A stretch of DNA of 43,660 nucleotides from an uncultured Chthonomonas sp. (GTDB lineage Bacteria > Armatimonadota > Chthonomonadetes > Chthonomonadales > CAJBBX01): contig CAISJD010000012.1 in assembly GCA_903885605.1 (NCBI GenBank), positions 1 to 43,660 of the forward strand. Direction: 5' to 3'. Below the pieces are notes generated by a model. That model was not told where the DNA came from. It saw only the letters and a list, made by a program, of their open reading frames with translations, and ran no database searches. This document shows, in pieces, positions 30,648 to 38,856 of the stretch (the first letter of the stretch is position 1; each line of letters opens with the position of its first letter). Made by a program: the position numbers and the translations under genes.

Positions 30648-31321
30648 GGCGCGGGACGCTCCCGGCCCTGGGCTTCGGCTTGTCGGCGCTGCTGGTGGCG
30701 GCGACCCTCGCCGCCCCGCCCGCCCCGCCCGCGCAGCTGCTCTACCCGCTGGCCGGGACCGTGCGCAAGCCCGGGGCCGTCCGCGTGATGCTGGCCACTC
30801 CCAGGGGCGCGCCCATGCCCGCTGCCGTCTGGGACGGCAAGCCGCTGCGCCTGAGCCGCATGGCCTTCGATCCCGGGTGGACCGCGCCCGCGCCGCTCCA
30901 GCGGACCTCCGACCTGCTGGGCGACCGGACCACAATGGAGCGTTGGCTGTCCGCACCCGCCGCGACGGTGGGCAAGCATACGCTGAAGGCCGGCGGCAGG
31001 AGCGTCGTGCTGACCGTGAACGCCGCCGGCGCCGCACGGGGCCTCGCCCAGGCCGCGGCGCATGGGAAGCCCGCCTCGGCCGCCTGCTCCGGGTGCCATG
31101 CCGTCGCGAACGGTAGCCTGGGCGACGCCGCCACGCCCGGCGCCTGTGCCGCCTGCCACAATGACGCGGCGGTGCAGACCATCCACAAGCACGTCACCGA
31201 GCCGCTTCGTCGTTGCGCCATGTGCCATGACCCACACGAGGCCGTCCGGCCCAAGCTGCTCTGCGCCCCGAAGGAGAAGCTCTGCAGCCGTTGTCACGCC
31301 CTGGGTCACTCCAAGGGCTGA
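30644..31321 (+). CDS. Secreted tetrahaem cytochrome c (doubled CXXCH type)
   Basis: A 225-residue exported protein starting at a GTG that overlaps the previous stop (GTGA). A signal peptide (LPALGFGLSALLVAATLAAP) covers about residues 1-25. An N-terminal domain of about 110 residues, rich in beta and without haem sites, precedes four CXXCH motifs: CSGCH 148-152, CAACH 168-172, CAMCH 191-195 and CSRCH 214-218. The last two form a doubled-CXXCH pair with HDPHEA between. The haem cofactors would pass electrons in the periplasm or at the surface. Upstream in the same frame the sequence is a shadow of the previous gene. Coupling with the Tat protein suggests a redox pair. Confidence 0.88.
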   Translation: MRRGTLPALGFGLSALLVAATLAAPPAPPAQLLYPLAGTVRKPGAVRVMLATPRGAPMPAAVWDGKPLRLSRMAFDPGWTAPAPLQRTSDLLGDRTTMERWLSAPAATVGKHTLKAGGRSVVLTVNAAGAARGLAQAAAHGKPASAACSGCHAVANGSLGDAATPGACAACHNDAAVQTIHKHVTEPLRRCAMCHDPHEAVRPKLLCAPKEKLCSRCHALGHSKG

Positions 31322-31434
31322 ACGCCGGCATTCGTCCCATCGGTCACAAGCCGCGGCCCAACACTGCGCTGCCCGTCGCGGCGTATACTGAACTCACCGC
31401 CGCCTGCCGACACGGGCGGCCAATGGAGCCTCCC

Positions 31435-33627
31435 ATGTGCATGAGTACCCGCCGGCAGAGGCCGCGCCTGACCGGCCGCATCCTTGGAGCGTTTGCCATG
31501 ACCCTCGCCACGACCCTCGCCGTCTCGCCGGCTTCGGCCGGTCCGCCCGCTGACTGGCTCGTCCGCCCGCCTGCCGAGGTCACCCGCGCCGACCGCTCGG
31601 CCGACGGCAAGGAGATCGTCCTCCAGAACGGCCTCATCCGCCGCGTCTGGCGCCTGGCCCCCAACGCCGCCACCGTCGCGCTGGACAGCCTGATGACCGG
31701 CGCCTCGCTGCTCCGTACCGCCTCGCCCGAGGGCTGGGTGGTGATCAACGGGGTCAGGGTGGCCGTCGGCGGCCTGGTGGGACAGCCGGAGCGGGGCTAC
31801 ATGCTGCCCGAGTGGATCGCCGACATGAAGGCCGACCCGGAGGCGTTCCGGTTCGTCGATGCCACCAACCGGCCCACGGCCGAGCGCTTCGGCTGGAAGC
31901 GCACCGGCGCCCTCCCCGACGTGCCCTGGCCCCCGCCGGGCGTGGCGGTCCACCTGCGCTTCGCGGCGCCGGCGAGCCTGCCGCAGGGCGTCGAGGTCGT
32001 CTCGCACACCGAGATGTACGACGGGATGCCCGTCACCGCCCGCTGGTTCACGGTGCATAACGGCTCCGGCGCGTCCATCACGCTCAACGCCTATTCGGTG
32101 GAGCAGCTGGCGGCGGTCGAGGGCGAGTCCGCCGTGGGCGACCAGGGGCGCTGGACCTACCCGCCCATCTACGTCGCCGGCGACTTCATGTGCGGCGGCG
32201 ACACCGCCATGAACGCCAATAAGATGGCGCGCTGGGTCCTCGACCCGGCCTACACCTCGCAGGTCAACTACACCCTCACCACGCCCTGCGTGCTGGAGTG
32301 CGGGCCTGCGCTGGGTCCCGACGTCACCATCCCGCCCGGCGGCTCCTACGACACGCACCGCGCCTACGAGCTGGCGCTGGACAGCGACGAGCGCGAGCGC
32401 AAGGGCCTCGCCGTCCGACGCATGTACCGCGCGCTGGCGCCCTGGACCGCCGACAGCCCGCTCATGCTCCACCTCACCTCGGTGGACCCCAACGTGGTGC
32501 GGACGGCCATCGACCAGGCCGCCGAAGTGGGCTTCGAGATGGTCATCTTCAGCTTCGGCAGCGGCCTGAACATGGAGGACGCCTCCGAGGCCAACATCAA
32601 GCGCTTCAAGGAGTATGCCGACTACGCACACTCCAAGGGCCTCCGCATCGGCGGCTACTCGCTGCTTGCGAGCCGAAGCATCGGCCCCGACGTGGACGTC
32701 GTGAACCCGAAGACCGGCAAGACCGACGGCGCCGTCTTCGGCTACTCGCCCTGCCTTCAGAGCTCCTGGGGCCGCCAGTACTTCGAGCACGTCAGGGCCT
32801 TCCTGGCCGGCACGGGCTTCGACCTGCTGGAGCATGACGGCAGCTACCCCGGCGACGTCTGCGCCTCCACCAAGCACATCGGGCATAAGGGGCTGGACGA
32901 CTCGGTGCAGTCGCAGTACGCCCTCATCCAGGAGTTCTACCACTGGTGCCGGAGCCGCGGCATCTACCTGAACGTGCCGGACTGGTACCTGCTGCAGGGA
33001 TCTAACAAGACGGGCATGGGCTACCGCGAGGTCAACTGGTCTCTTCCCCGCGCACGCCAGATCGTGCTGGGACGCCACAACCTCTACGACGGCACCTGGG
33101 AGAAGACCCCCACCATGGGCTGGATGTTCGTGCCGCTGGTGCAGTACCAGGGCGGCGGCGACGCGGCGACCATCGAGCCGCTGAAGGAGCATCTGGACCA
33201 CTACGAGGCGCACCTGGCCAATAACCTCGGCTTCGGCGCCCAGGCCTGCTACCGCGGCCCGCGGCTCTTCGACGCGCCGCAGACCAAGGCCCTGGTGCGC
33301 AAGTGGGTCGCCTGGTTCAAGGAGCATCGCGCCATCCTGGAGTCGGATGTCATCCATCTGCGCCGAGCCGACGGCCGCGACTGGGACGGCATCCTCCACG
33401 TGAACCCGGCTCTCCCCACCAAGGGGCTGGCGATGCTCTACAACCCCATGACGCAGGCCATCACCCGCGAGGTCGCCCTGCCGCTCCGCTACACGGGGCT
33501 GGCCGGCAAGGCGCGGGTGCGGGTCGGCACGGGGCGGGCCGCCACGGTGAAGGCCGATGCGGCCGGCGCCGTCCGAGTGAAGGTGACGATCCCGGCGCAG
33601 AAGGCCGTCTGGGTGACGCTGGAGTAG
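31435..33627 (+). CDS. Secreted GH36-like (alpha-galactosidase-type) protein
   Basis: A 730-residue exported protein with a signal peptide (GRILGAFAMTLATTLAVSPASA). GGAG at 31425 lies before ATG 31435 and ATG 31441; the frame opens at 31291. An N-terminal beta-supersandwich (EIVLQNGLIRRVWRL, MPVTARWFTVHNGSG) is followed by a TIM barrel: MVIFSFGSGLNMED, LRIGGYSLLASRSIG, then GFDLLEHDGSYPGD where Asp468 is the best nucleophile candidate, and IYLNVPDWYLLQGSN. A C-terminal beta-sandwich ends at AVWVTLE. The layout fits clan GH-D, but the motifs are diverged from true alpha-galactosidases, so the substrate is unsure. A co-directional ABC-2 permease pair starts 30 bases later. Confidence 0.8.
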   Translation: MCMSTRRQRPRLTGRILGAFAMTLATTLAVSPASAGPPADWLVRPPAEVTRADRSADGKEIVLQNGLIRRVWRLAPNAATVALDSLMTGASLLRTASPEGWVVINGVRVAVGGLVGQPERGYMLPEWIADMKADPEAFRFVDATNRPTAERFGWKRTGALPDVPWPPPGVAVHLRFAAPASLPQGVEVVSHTEMYDGMPVTARWFTVHNGSGASITLNAYSVEQLAAVEGESAVGDQGRWTYPPIYVAGDFMCGGDTAMNANKMARWVLDPAYTSQVNYTLTTPCVLECGPALGPDVTIPPGGSYDTHRAYELALDSDERERKGLAVRRMYRALAPWTADSPLMLHLTSVDPNVVRTAIDQAAEVGFEMVIFSFGSGLNMEDASEANIKRFKEYADYAHSKGLRIGGYSLLASRSIGPDVDVVNPKTGKTDGAVFGYSPCLQSSWGRQYFEHVRAFLAGTGFDLLEHDGSYPGDVCASTKHIGHKGLDDSVQSQYALIQEFYHWCRSRGIYLNVPDWYLLQGSNKTGMGYREVNWSLPRARQIVLGRHNLYDGTWEKTPTMGWMFVPLVQYQGGGDAATIEPLKEHLDHYEAHLANNLGFGAQACYRGPRLFDAPQTKALVRKWVAWFKEHRAILESDVIHLRRADGRDWDGILHVNPALPTKGLAMLYNPMTQAITREVALPLRYTGLAGKARVRVGTGRAATVKADAAGAVRVKVTIPAQKAVWVTLE

Positions 33628-33657
33628 CCGCGCGCCGCACAGGATAGGAGGCAGCCC

Positions 33658-34818
33658 TTGGGCCGCCAGGGACCGGCCCGCATCCGATCGCGGGCCGAGG
33701 CCATCATGCACAAGGAGCTGATCCAGATCGCCCGCGACCCCCGGTCGCTGGGCGTGGCCCTGCTGCTCCCGGTTGTGATGCTGATCCTCTATGGCTACGG
33801 CGTCTCCGGCGACGTGCGGGACATCCGCATGGCGGTGGTCGACTGGTCGCGCACCGCCTCCTCGCGTGACCTGGTGGGCGCCTTCACGCGGTCGGGCTAC
33901 TTCACTGCCGGGTACCGCACCGACAGCTACGCCGACGCTTGCGCCGCGCTGGACGGCCGCCGCGTGAAGATGGTCCTCGTGATCCCCGCCGACTTCGCGC
34001 GGCGCATGGCAGGCGGCCGCGCCGTCGCCGTGCAGTGCCTGCTGGACGGTAGCGACCCCACCACGGCGGGTGTGGCGGGCGGCTACGTGGAGTCGGTGGC
34101 ACGGACATGGTCGACGGCTCGCATCATCACCCGTCTCCGCAAGGCCGGCATGGGCTCCGGTTCGCAGGGCATGCCGCCCGTGGACGCCCGTGTTCGCGTC
34201 TGGTACAACGAGGAACTCCGGAACATGAACTACATTGTTCCGGGCCTCATCGCCGTGATCATGATGATGACCTCCGCGCTCCTCACGTCCGGCACCATCT
34301 CGCGGGAGCGGGAGCGGGGGACCATCGAGCAGCTCATCGCCTCGCCGCTGCGCTCCTGGGAGCTGATGCTCGGGAAGATTGCCGCCTACGCGTTGGTGGC
34401 CTGCATCGATGTGGTCATCGTGGTTGCGCTGGGGCGCGCCTGGTTCGGCGTCCCGTTGCGTGGGAGCCTCTGGCTACTGGCGGGCGGGTCGGCGCTGTTC
34501 CTTATGTCGTCGCTGGGCCTCGGCCTGCTCATCTCCTCGGCGATCCCCTCGCAGCAGGCGGCCATGGTCGCGGCCATCATGGTCACCATGGTTCCGAGCA
34601 TCCTCCTCTCCGGCTTCTACTTTCCCATCAGCAGCATGCCGCCCGTGGTGCAAGGGTTTACCTACATCGTGCCCGCGCGCTACTTCCTCGCGCTCGTCCG
34701 CGGCGTCTTCCTCAAGGGCACCGGCCTGCCCGAGCTCTGGCCCAACCTCGTGGCGCTGGGATGCATGGGCCTGCTGCTGATGACGGCCAGCGTCCGGGCC
34801 TTCAAGAAGAGGCTGTGA
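33658..34818 (+). CDS. ABC-2 type transporter permease
   Basis: A 386-residue inner-membrane permease. An N-terminal span (LGVALLLPVVMLILYGYGVSG) is followed by a large extracytoplasmic domain with MVLVIPADFARRMAGG and LLDGSDPTTA, then five spans starting at YIVPGLIAVIMMMTSALL. The cytoplasmic coupling motif is SREREERGT-like: TISRERERGTIEQLIASPL. ABC-2 permeases of this type export drugs, lipids or polysaccharide. The start is TTG 33658, supported by AGGAGG at 33646-33651, 6 bases upstream; no ATG nearby has such a site. It is paired with the next gene as a heterodimer. No ATP-binding subunit is present in the window. Confidence 0.9.
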   Translation: MGRQGPARIRSRAEAIMHKELIQIARDPRSLGVALLLPVVMLILYGYGVSGDVRDIRMAVVDWSRTASSRDLVGAFTRSGYFTAGYRTDSYADACAALDGRRVKMVLVIPADFARRMAGGRAVAVQCLLDGSDPTTAGVAGGYVESVARTWSTARIITRLRKAGMGSGSQGMPPVDARVRVWYNEELRNMNYIVPGLIAVIMMMTSALLTSGTISRERERGTIEQLIASPLRSWELMLGKIAAYALVACIDVVIVVALGRAWFGVPLRGSLWLLAGGSALFLMSSLGLGLLISSAIPSQQAAMVAAIMVTMVPSILLSGFYFPISSMPPVVQGFTYIVPARYFLALVRGVFLKGTGLPELWPNLVALGCMGLLLMTASVRAFKKRL

Positions 34819-34819
34819 G

Positions 34820-35944
34820 ATGAGCGTCCGCGATGTCGCCCTCAAGGAGTTTCGCCAGGTCCGCCGCGACAGGCGCATCCTGCCGTTCATGTTCGCCGTA
34901 CCGGTGATCCAGCTGCTGCTCTTCGGCTTCGCGGTGTCCACCGACATCAAGCGGCTTGAGTTGGTGGTATGCGATATGGACCGCTCAAGCGAGAGCCGCC
35001 GGCTCATCCGCATGGTGCACGGCTCGGAGTACTTCCGGTACCGTGGCGACGTGCCGGACCTGCGCGGCGCCGGCCGTGCGCTCGACACCGGCGCGGCGAA
35101 GATCGCCCTGGTCATCCCGCCGGGCTACCAGCGCGACATCGTCCGCGGCCGCACCGCCGTGGTGCAGGCGCTGCTCGACGGATCGGACGCCAACGCCGGC
35201 TCGGTCGCGTCGAGTTACCTCAGCAGGCTCGTGCAGACGCGTTCGGCCGCGCTTCTCGAGGATCGCCTCGCGCGGCTCGGCGCCTTCCGACCCACTGCCG
35301 GCGGCCTGGAGCCGCGCCTCCGGCTCTGGTACAACCCCGGCCTGGAGAGCGCGCTCTTCATGATCCCCGGCGTCATGGCCATCGTCATGGGACTGGTCGC
35401 CACCTCGCTCTCTTCCATGTGCATCGTGCGGGAGCGCGAGATCGGCACCATGGAACAGCTCATCGTCACGCCGCTCAAGGCGTGGGAGCTCATGCTGGGC
35501 AAGATGCTTCCGTACCTGGCGGTGGGCTACGTGAACCTGACGGCCATCCTGGTGGTCAACGCACTGGTCTTCCACGTGCCGCTCCGGGGAAGCCTCGGGC
35601 TACTGGCGCTACTCACTGGCGTCTTCCTTGTGGCGCAGGTCGGTCTGGGGCTCCTCATCAGCGTCACCAGCCGCACACAGCAGCAGGCTCAGTACCTGAC
35701 GGCCTTCTTCTTCATGCCCAACATGCTCCTCTCGGGCTTCATGTTTCCCATCGAGAACATGCCCGAGGCCCTCCAGGTGGTCACCTACGCCCTGCCGGCG
35801 CGCTACTTCATCGTCATCGCCCGCGCGGTCTTCCTGCGAGGCAGCGACGCCTGGACCCTCCTCGACCAGATCGTGCCGCTCTGCGCCCTGTCGCTACTGC
35901 TCCTCGTGGTCGCCGCGCTGCAATTCCACAAGCGCTCCGACTGA
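34820..35944 (+). CDS. ABC-2 type transporter permease, partner subunit
   Basis: A 374-residue paralogue of the preceding permease, starting 1 base after its stop. It has the same plan: first span FMFAVPVIQLLLFGFAVSTDI, an extracytoplasmic loop with IALVIPPGYQRDIVRG and LLDGSDANAGS, the coupling motif REREIGTMEQLIVTPLKAWELMLGK, and a C-terminal set ending ARYFIVIARAVFLRGSD. Closest in style to YhhJ/YbhR-type half-transporters. Both subunits need an ATPase, normally encoded just upstream with an HlyD protein, but the upstream gene here is a glycoside hydrolase-like protein. Confidence 0.92.
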   Translation: MSVRDVALKEFRQVRRDRRILPFMFAVPVIQLLLFGFAVSTDIKRLELVVCDMDRSSESRRLIRMVHGSEYFRYRGDVPDLRGAGRALDTGAAKIALVIPPGYQRDIVRGRTAVVQALLDGSDANAGSVASSYLSRLVQTRSAALLEDRLARLGAFRPTAGGLEPRLRLWYNPGLESALFMIPGVMAIVMGLVATSLSSMCIVREREIGTMEQLIVTPLKAWELMLGKMLPYLAVGYVNLTAILVVNALVFHVPLRGSLGLLALLTGVFLVAQVGLGLLISVTSRTQQQAQYLTAFFFMPNMLLSGFMFPIENMPEALQVVTYALPARYFIVIARAVFLRGSDAWTLLDQIVPLCALSLLLLVVAALQFHKRSD

Positions 35945-36027
35945 GGACGCCACCGACCGGCCTCGCCATCCCACAACAAAGGACACTCCGCCGCTGCCGC
36001 CTAACTTACGGCCCAGGAGAACCGCCC

Positions 36028-38850
36028 ATGCCTGCATTCAGCCTAGCCGCCGCCCTCATGCTCGCCGCCGCGCCTCCCGCACTGCCCGCCGGCGCCGTTC
36101 GCATCGAGAATGCCCATATGCGCTGGACCATCGGGCGCGACGGCCGTAACCTGGGCATCTGGGCCAAGCGCCCGGGCAAGGAGATCCTGCGGCGCGAGCC
36201 GGCCTCCTGGTTCGCCGTGGCCCGCAAGGGCGACCGGGCCGTCACGCCGGAACGGGTGGCGATGGAGAACGGCCGCCTGACGCTGGACTTCCCCGGCGGC
36301 GCGCAGGCCGTCCTCGCCGTCGTCGCGCGGCCCGACGCCGTCGTCTTCAGCGTGGAGCGCTGGCGGGGCGAGGCCGACGAGTTCACCTTCGCCGGCGCCC
36401 CGCTGACGCTGGACCCGGAGAAAGATGAGCCCTTCGCCGCCTGCACGCTGGCGCTGAACGTGCGTACCAACGTGCTGCCGCTGCCCGGCCCGGCCAACGA
36501 GCTCGGCGCGCACGCCTACTCCCGGTTCGGCATCCAGGGCGCCTCGGCCGCTCTGGTGGCGGGTCCCACGAACGGCCTGCGGGCCCAGTTCAAGCGCACG
36601 GTCACCGCCGCGCCGGAGCTGCCGCACTCGTCGGTCGGCGGTCCCTGGGCCATGGACGTCCGCGCCACGCGGGCCTCCTACCTCTTCAACCACAACGGGC
36701 TGGGAGTGGCGGATGTGCCGAAGTGGGTAGCGACCGCCCGGGCCGTGGGCGCCACGCAGATCGACTTCCACGGCGGTGAGTCGTTCCGGTTTGGTGACTT
36801 CGCACCCAGCCCGAAGCTCTACCCGAACGGCCGAGCCGACTTGAAGAAGGTGATCGACGGCCTCCACGCCCAGGGCCTCCAGGCAGGGCTGCACACCTAC
36901 GCCTTCTTCATCGACAAGAAGTCGCCCTACGTCACGCCTCTGCCCGACAAGCGGCTGGCTTCCGCGCGAAGCCTGACGCTGGCCGAGCCGCTTACGGCCG
37001 ATGCCGACACGGTGACCGTCGCCGAGAGCACGCAGGGGCTGAATGCCACCACGGGCTTCTTCGTGCCCAACAGCGCCACGCTGCGCATCGGGGATGAGCT
37101 GATCACCTTCACCGCCGCCGGCCAGTCGCCGCCCTGGCGCTTCACCGGCTGCACCCGCGGCGCACTGGGGACGAAGGCCGCTGCCCACGCCGCCGGCGAC
37201 AAGGCCGACCACCTGAAGGAGCTGTTCGGCCTCTTCCTGCCCGATCCCGACAGCACCCTCTTCACCGAGGTCGCCGACAACACCGCGCGCATGTACAACG
37301 AGTGCGGCTTCGACATGATCTACCTGGACGCGCTGGACGGCTCCTTCATCCTGGCCGGCGGCGAGTGGGCGTGGCACTACGGCTCCAAGTTCGTCTTCGA
37401 GCTGTGCCGGCGGCTCCAGCGGCCGGCCATCATGGAGATGAGCACCTTCCACCACCACCTCTGGTGCGTCCGATCGCGCATGGGGGCGTGGGACTGCCCC
37501 CGCACCGGCGTCAAGGAGTTTGTGGACATGCACCGCGTGGTGAACCGCGCCAACACCCGCATGTTCCTGCCCTCGCAGCTGGGCTGGTGGTCCATCTTCG
37601 GCTGGGACGGCGTGCAGCCCGACCGCACCATGCCGGACGACCTGGAGTACCTGCTCTGCAAGGCCGTGGCCGACGACGCCGGAGTGGCCATGATGGGCTT
37701 CAGCCCCGAAGTGCTGGCCGAGGCCGAGGGGCTCCAGCGCCACGCCGAGCTGATCCGGCGCTACGAGGAGTTGCGGCGGACAGGAGCCGCGCCGCCCGCC
37801 CTGCGCCGCAGGCTGGGCGAGCCCCGCGCCGAGTTCACGCTGATCGACGGCAAGCCCGGCAAGCGCGCCTTCGCGCCGGTCTCCTACGCCAAGCGCACGG
37901 TGGACGGACCCAGGGGCGCGTGGCAGGCGGCCAACCCCTTCGCCGCGCAACCGGCGCGCATCCGCATTGAGGCGTTGCTGCAGGTTGCTCGGAACCGTGA
38001 CCCGAACCGCCTGTTCTCGGCCGCCACACTGGGCAGCCTCACCACGCCGAAGTGCGCCCCCGGCGTGACGCTCACGGTCGGCGTCGGTCCCGGACCCGCC
38101 GCCGAGGGTTCGGTGCGGCTGACGGCGAAGAACACAACGGCCAAGAGCTCCGGCGCCTGGTGCATGGTGGAGCGCCTCTTCGACCCGGCCATCGACCTCA
38201 CGCACCGTGCCCTGGGCGTCTGGGTCTGCGGCGACGGGAAGGGCGCCGTGCTCAACCTGCAGCTGCGTAGCCCGGAGAACGTCACTCCCGGCGCGGCCGA
38301 GCGCTACGTGAAGCTCGACTTCGCCGGCTGGCGATGGGTGGAGCTCGTCGAGCCCGAGAGCGAGCGCCTCAGCACCCTTACCTGGCCCTACGCCGCCGAC
38401 CGCGCTACGTGGGAGACGAACCGCACCGCAGCCTTCGGAGCCGCATATAAGCTCTACCACCCGTGGGTGGTCTACAGCAGCATCGGCGCGCTGGGTGTCT
38501 GGCTGAACAACCTGCCCGCCAACGGCGAGACTGAGGCGATCATCGGCGCCGTGGAGGCGCTGCCGCTGGTGGATGGAGTGGTGGCCAACCCCTCGGTCAC
38601 GGTGGCCGGGCGCACGCTCACCTTCCCGGTGGAGCTTCGCAGCGGGCAGTGGCTCGAGTACGCTCCCGGCGCCCCGGCGGTCGTCTACAGCCCGTCCGGC
38701 AAGCGGATCGCGGAGTGCAGCCCCACCGGCGAGCCGCCGACGCTGCAGACCGGCGCCAACGAGGTCTCTTTCAGCTGCCGCGAGAACCCCTCCACCCCGC
38801 CGCGCTGCCGGGTGACGCTCCAGACGCGTGGCAAGGAGCTCAAGTTCTGA
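36028..38850 (+). CDS. Large secreted TIM-barrel-like hydrolase with an inserted domain
   Basis: A 940-residue exported protein. AGGAGA at 36015 precedes ATG 36028; the signal peptide is MPAFSLAAALMLAAAPPALPAG. An N-terminal beta-sandwich (about 22-200) leads into a barrel: GATQIDFHGGESF, GLQAGLHTYAFFIDK, then CGFDMIYLDALDGS with Asp434 and PAIMEMSTFHHH with Glu470, which are the likely active-site acids. Between the second and third of these elements, about residues 315-395, sits an insert with VTVAES, IGDELITFTAAG, TGCTRGALGTKAAAHAAGD, a motif I know from phage-tail and surface proteins. The C-terminal 300 residues look like carbohydrate-binding sandwiches. The family is not recognised; glycosidase activity is inferred. 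It ends 6 bases before the convergent sulfatase. Confidence 0.8.
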   Translation: MPAFSLAAALMLAAAPPALPAGAVRIENAHMRWTIGRDGRNLGIWAKRPGKEILRREPASWFAVARKGDRAVTPERVAMENGRLTLDFPGGAQAVLAVVARPDAVVFSVERWRGEADEFTFAGAPLTLDPEKDEPFAACTLALNVRTNVLPLPGPANELGAHAYSRFGIQGASAALVAGPTNGLRAQFKRTVTAAPELPHSSVGGPWAMDVRATRASYLFNHNGLGVADVPKWVATARAVGATQIDFHGGESFRFGDFAPSPKLYPNGRADLKKVIDGLHAQGLQAGLHTYAFFIDKKSPYVTPLPDKRLASARSLTLAEPLTADADTVTVAESTQGLNATTGFFVPNSATLRIGDELITFTAAGQSPPWRFTGCTRGALGTKAAAHAAGDKADHLKELFGLFLPDPDSTLFTEVADNTARMYNECGFDMIYLDALDGSFILAGGEWAWHYGSKFVFELCRRLQRPAIMEMSTFHHHLWCVRSRMGAWDCPRTGVKEFVDMHRVVNRANTRMFLPSQLGWWSIFGWDGVQPDRTMPDDLEYLLCKAVADDAGVAMMGFSPEVLAEAEGLQRHAELIRRYEELRRTGAAPPALRRRLGEPRAEFTLIDGKPGKRAFAPVSYAKRTVDGPRGAWQAANPFAAQPARIRIEALLQVARNRDPNRLFSAATLGSLTTPKCAPGVTLTVGVGPGPAAEGSVRLTAKNTTAKSSGAWCMVERLFDPAIDLTHRALGVWVCGDGKGAVLNLQLRSPENVTPGAAERYVKLDFAGWRWVELVEPESERLSTLTWPYAADRATWETNRTAAFGAAYKLYHPWVVYSSIGALGVWLNNLPANGETEAIIGAVEALPLVDGVVANPSVTVAGRTLTFPVELRSGQWLEYAPGAPAVVYSPSGKRIAECSPTGEPPTLQTGANEVSFSCRENPSTPPRCRVTLQTRGKELKF

Positions 38851-38856
38851 CGGAGG

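Noticed and set aside
29649-31037. 462-codon minus-strand frame opposite the Tat and cytochrome genes
   Set aside because: Begins with Arg/Ser low complexity and crosses two real plus-strand genes with Tat and CXXCH motifs.
31384-31389. TATACT before the GH36-like gene as a promoter
   Set aside because: A good -10 match, but no recognisable -35 box at 16-18 bases, so not listed as a feature.
34969-36027. Upstream extension of the 940-residue protein's frame into the second permease
   Set aside because: This part is Arg/His-rich and overlaps a real permease in another frame; ATG 36028 has a ribosome-binding site and signal peptide.
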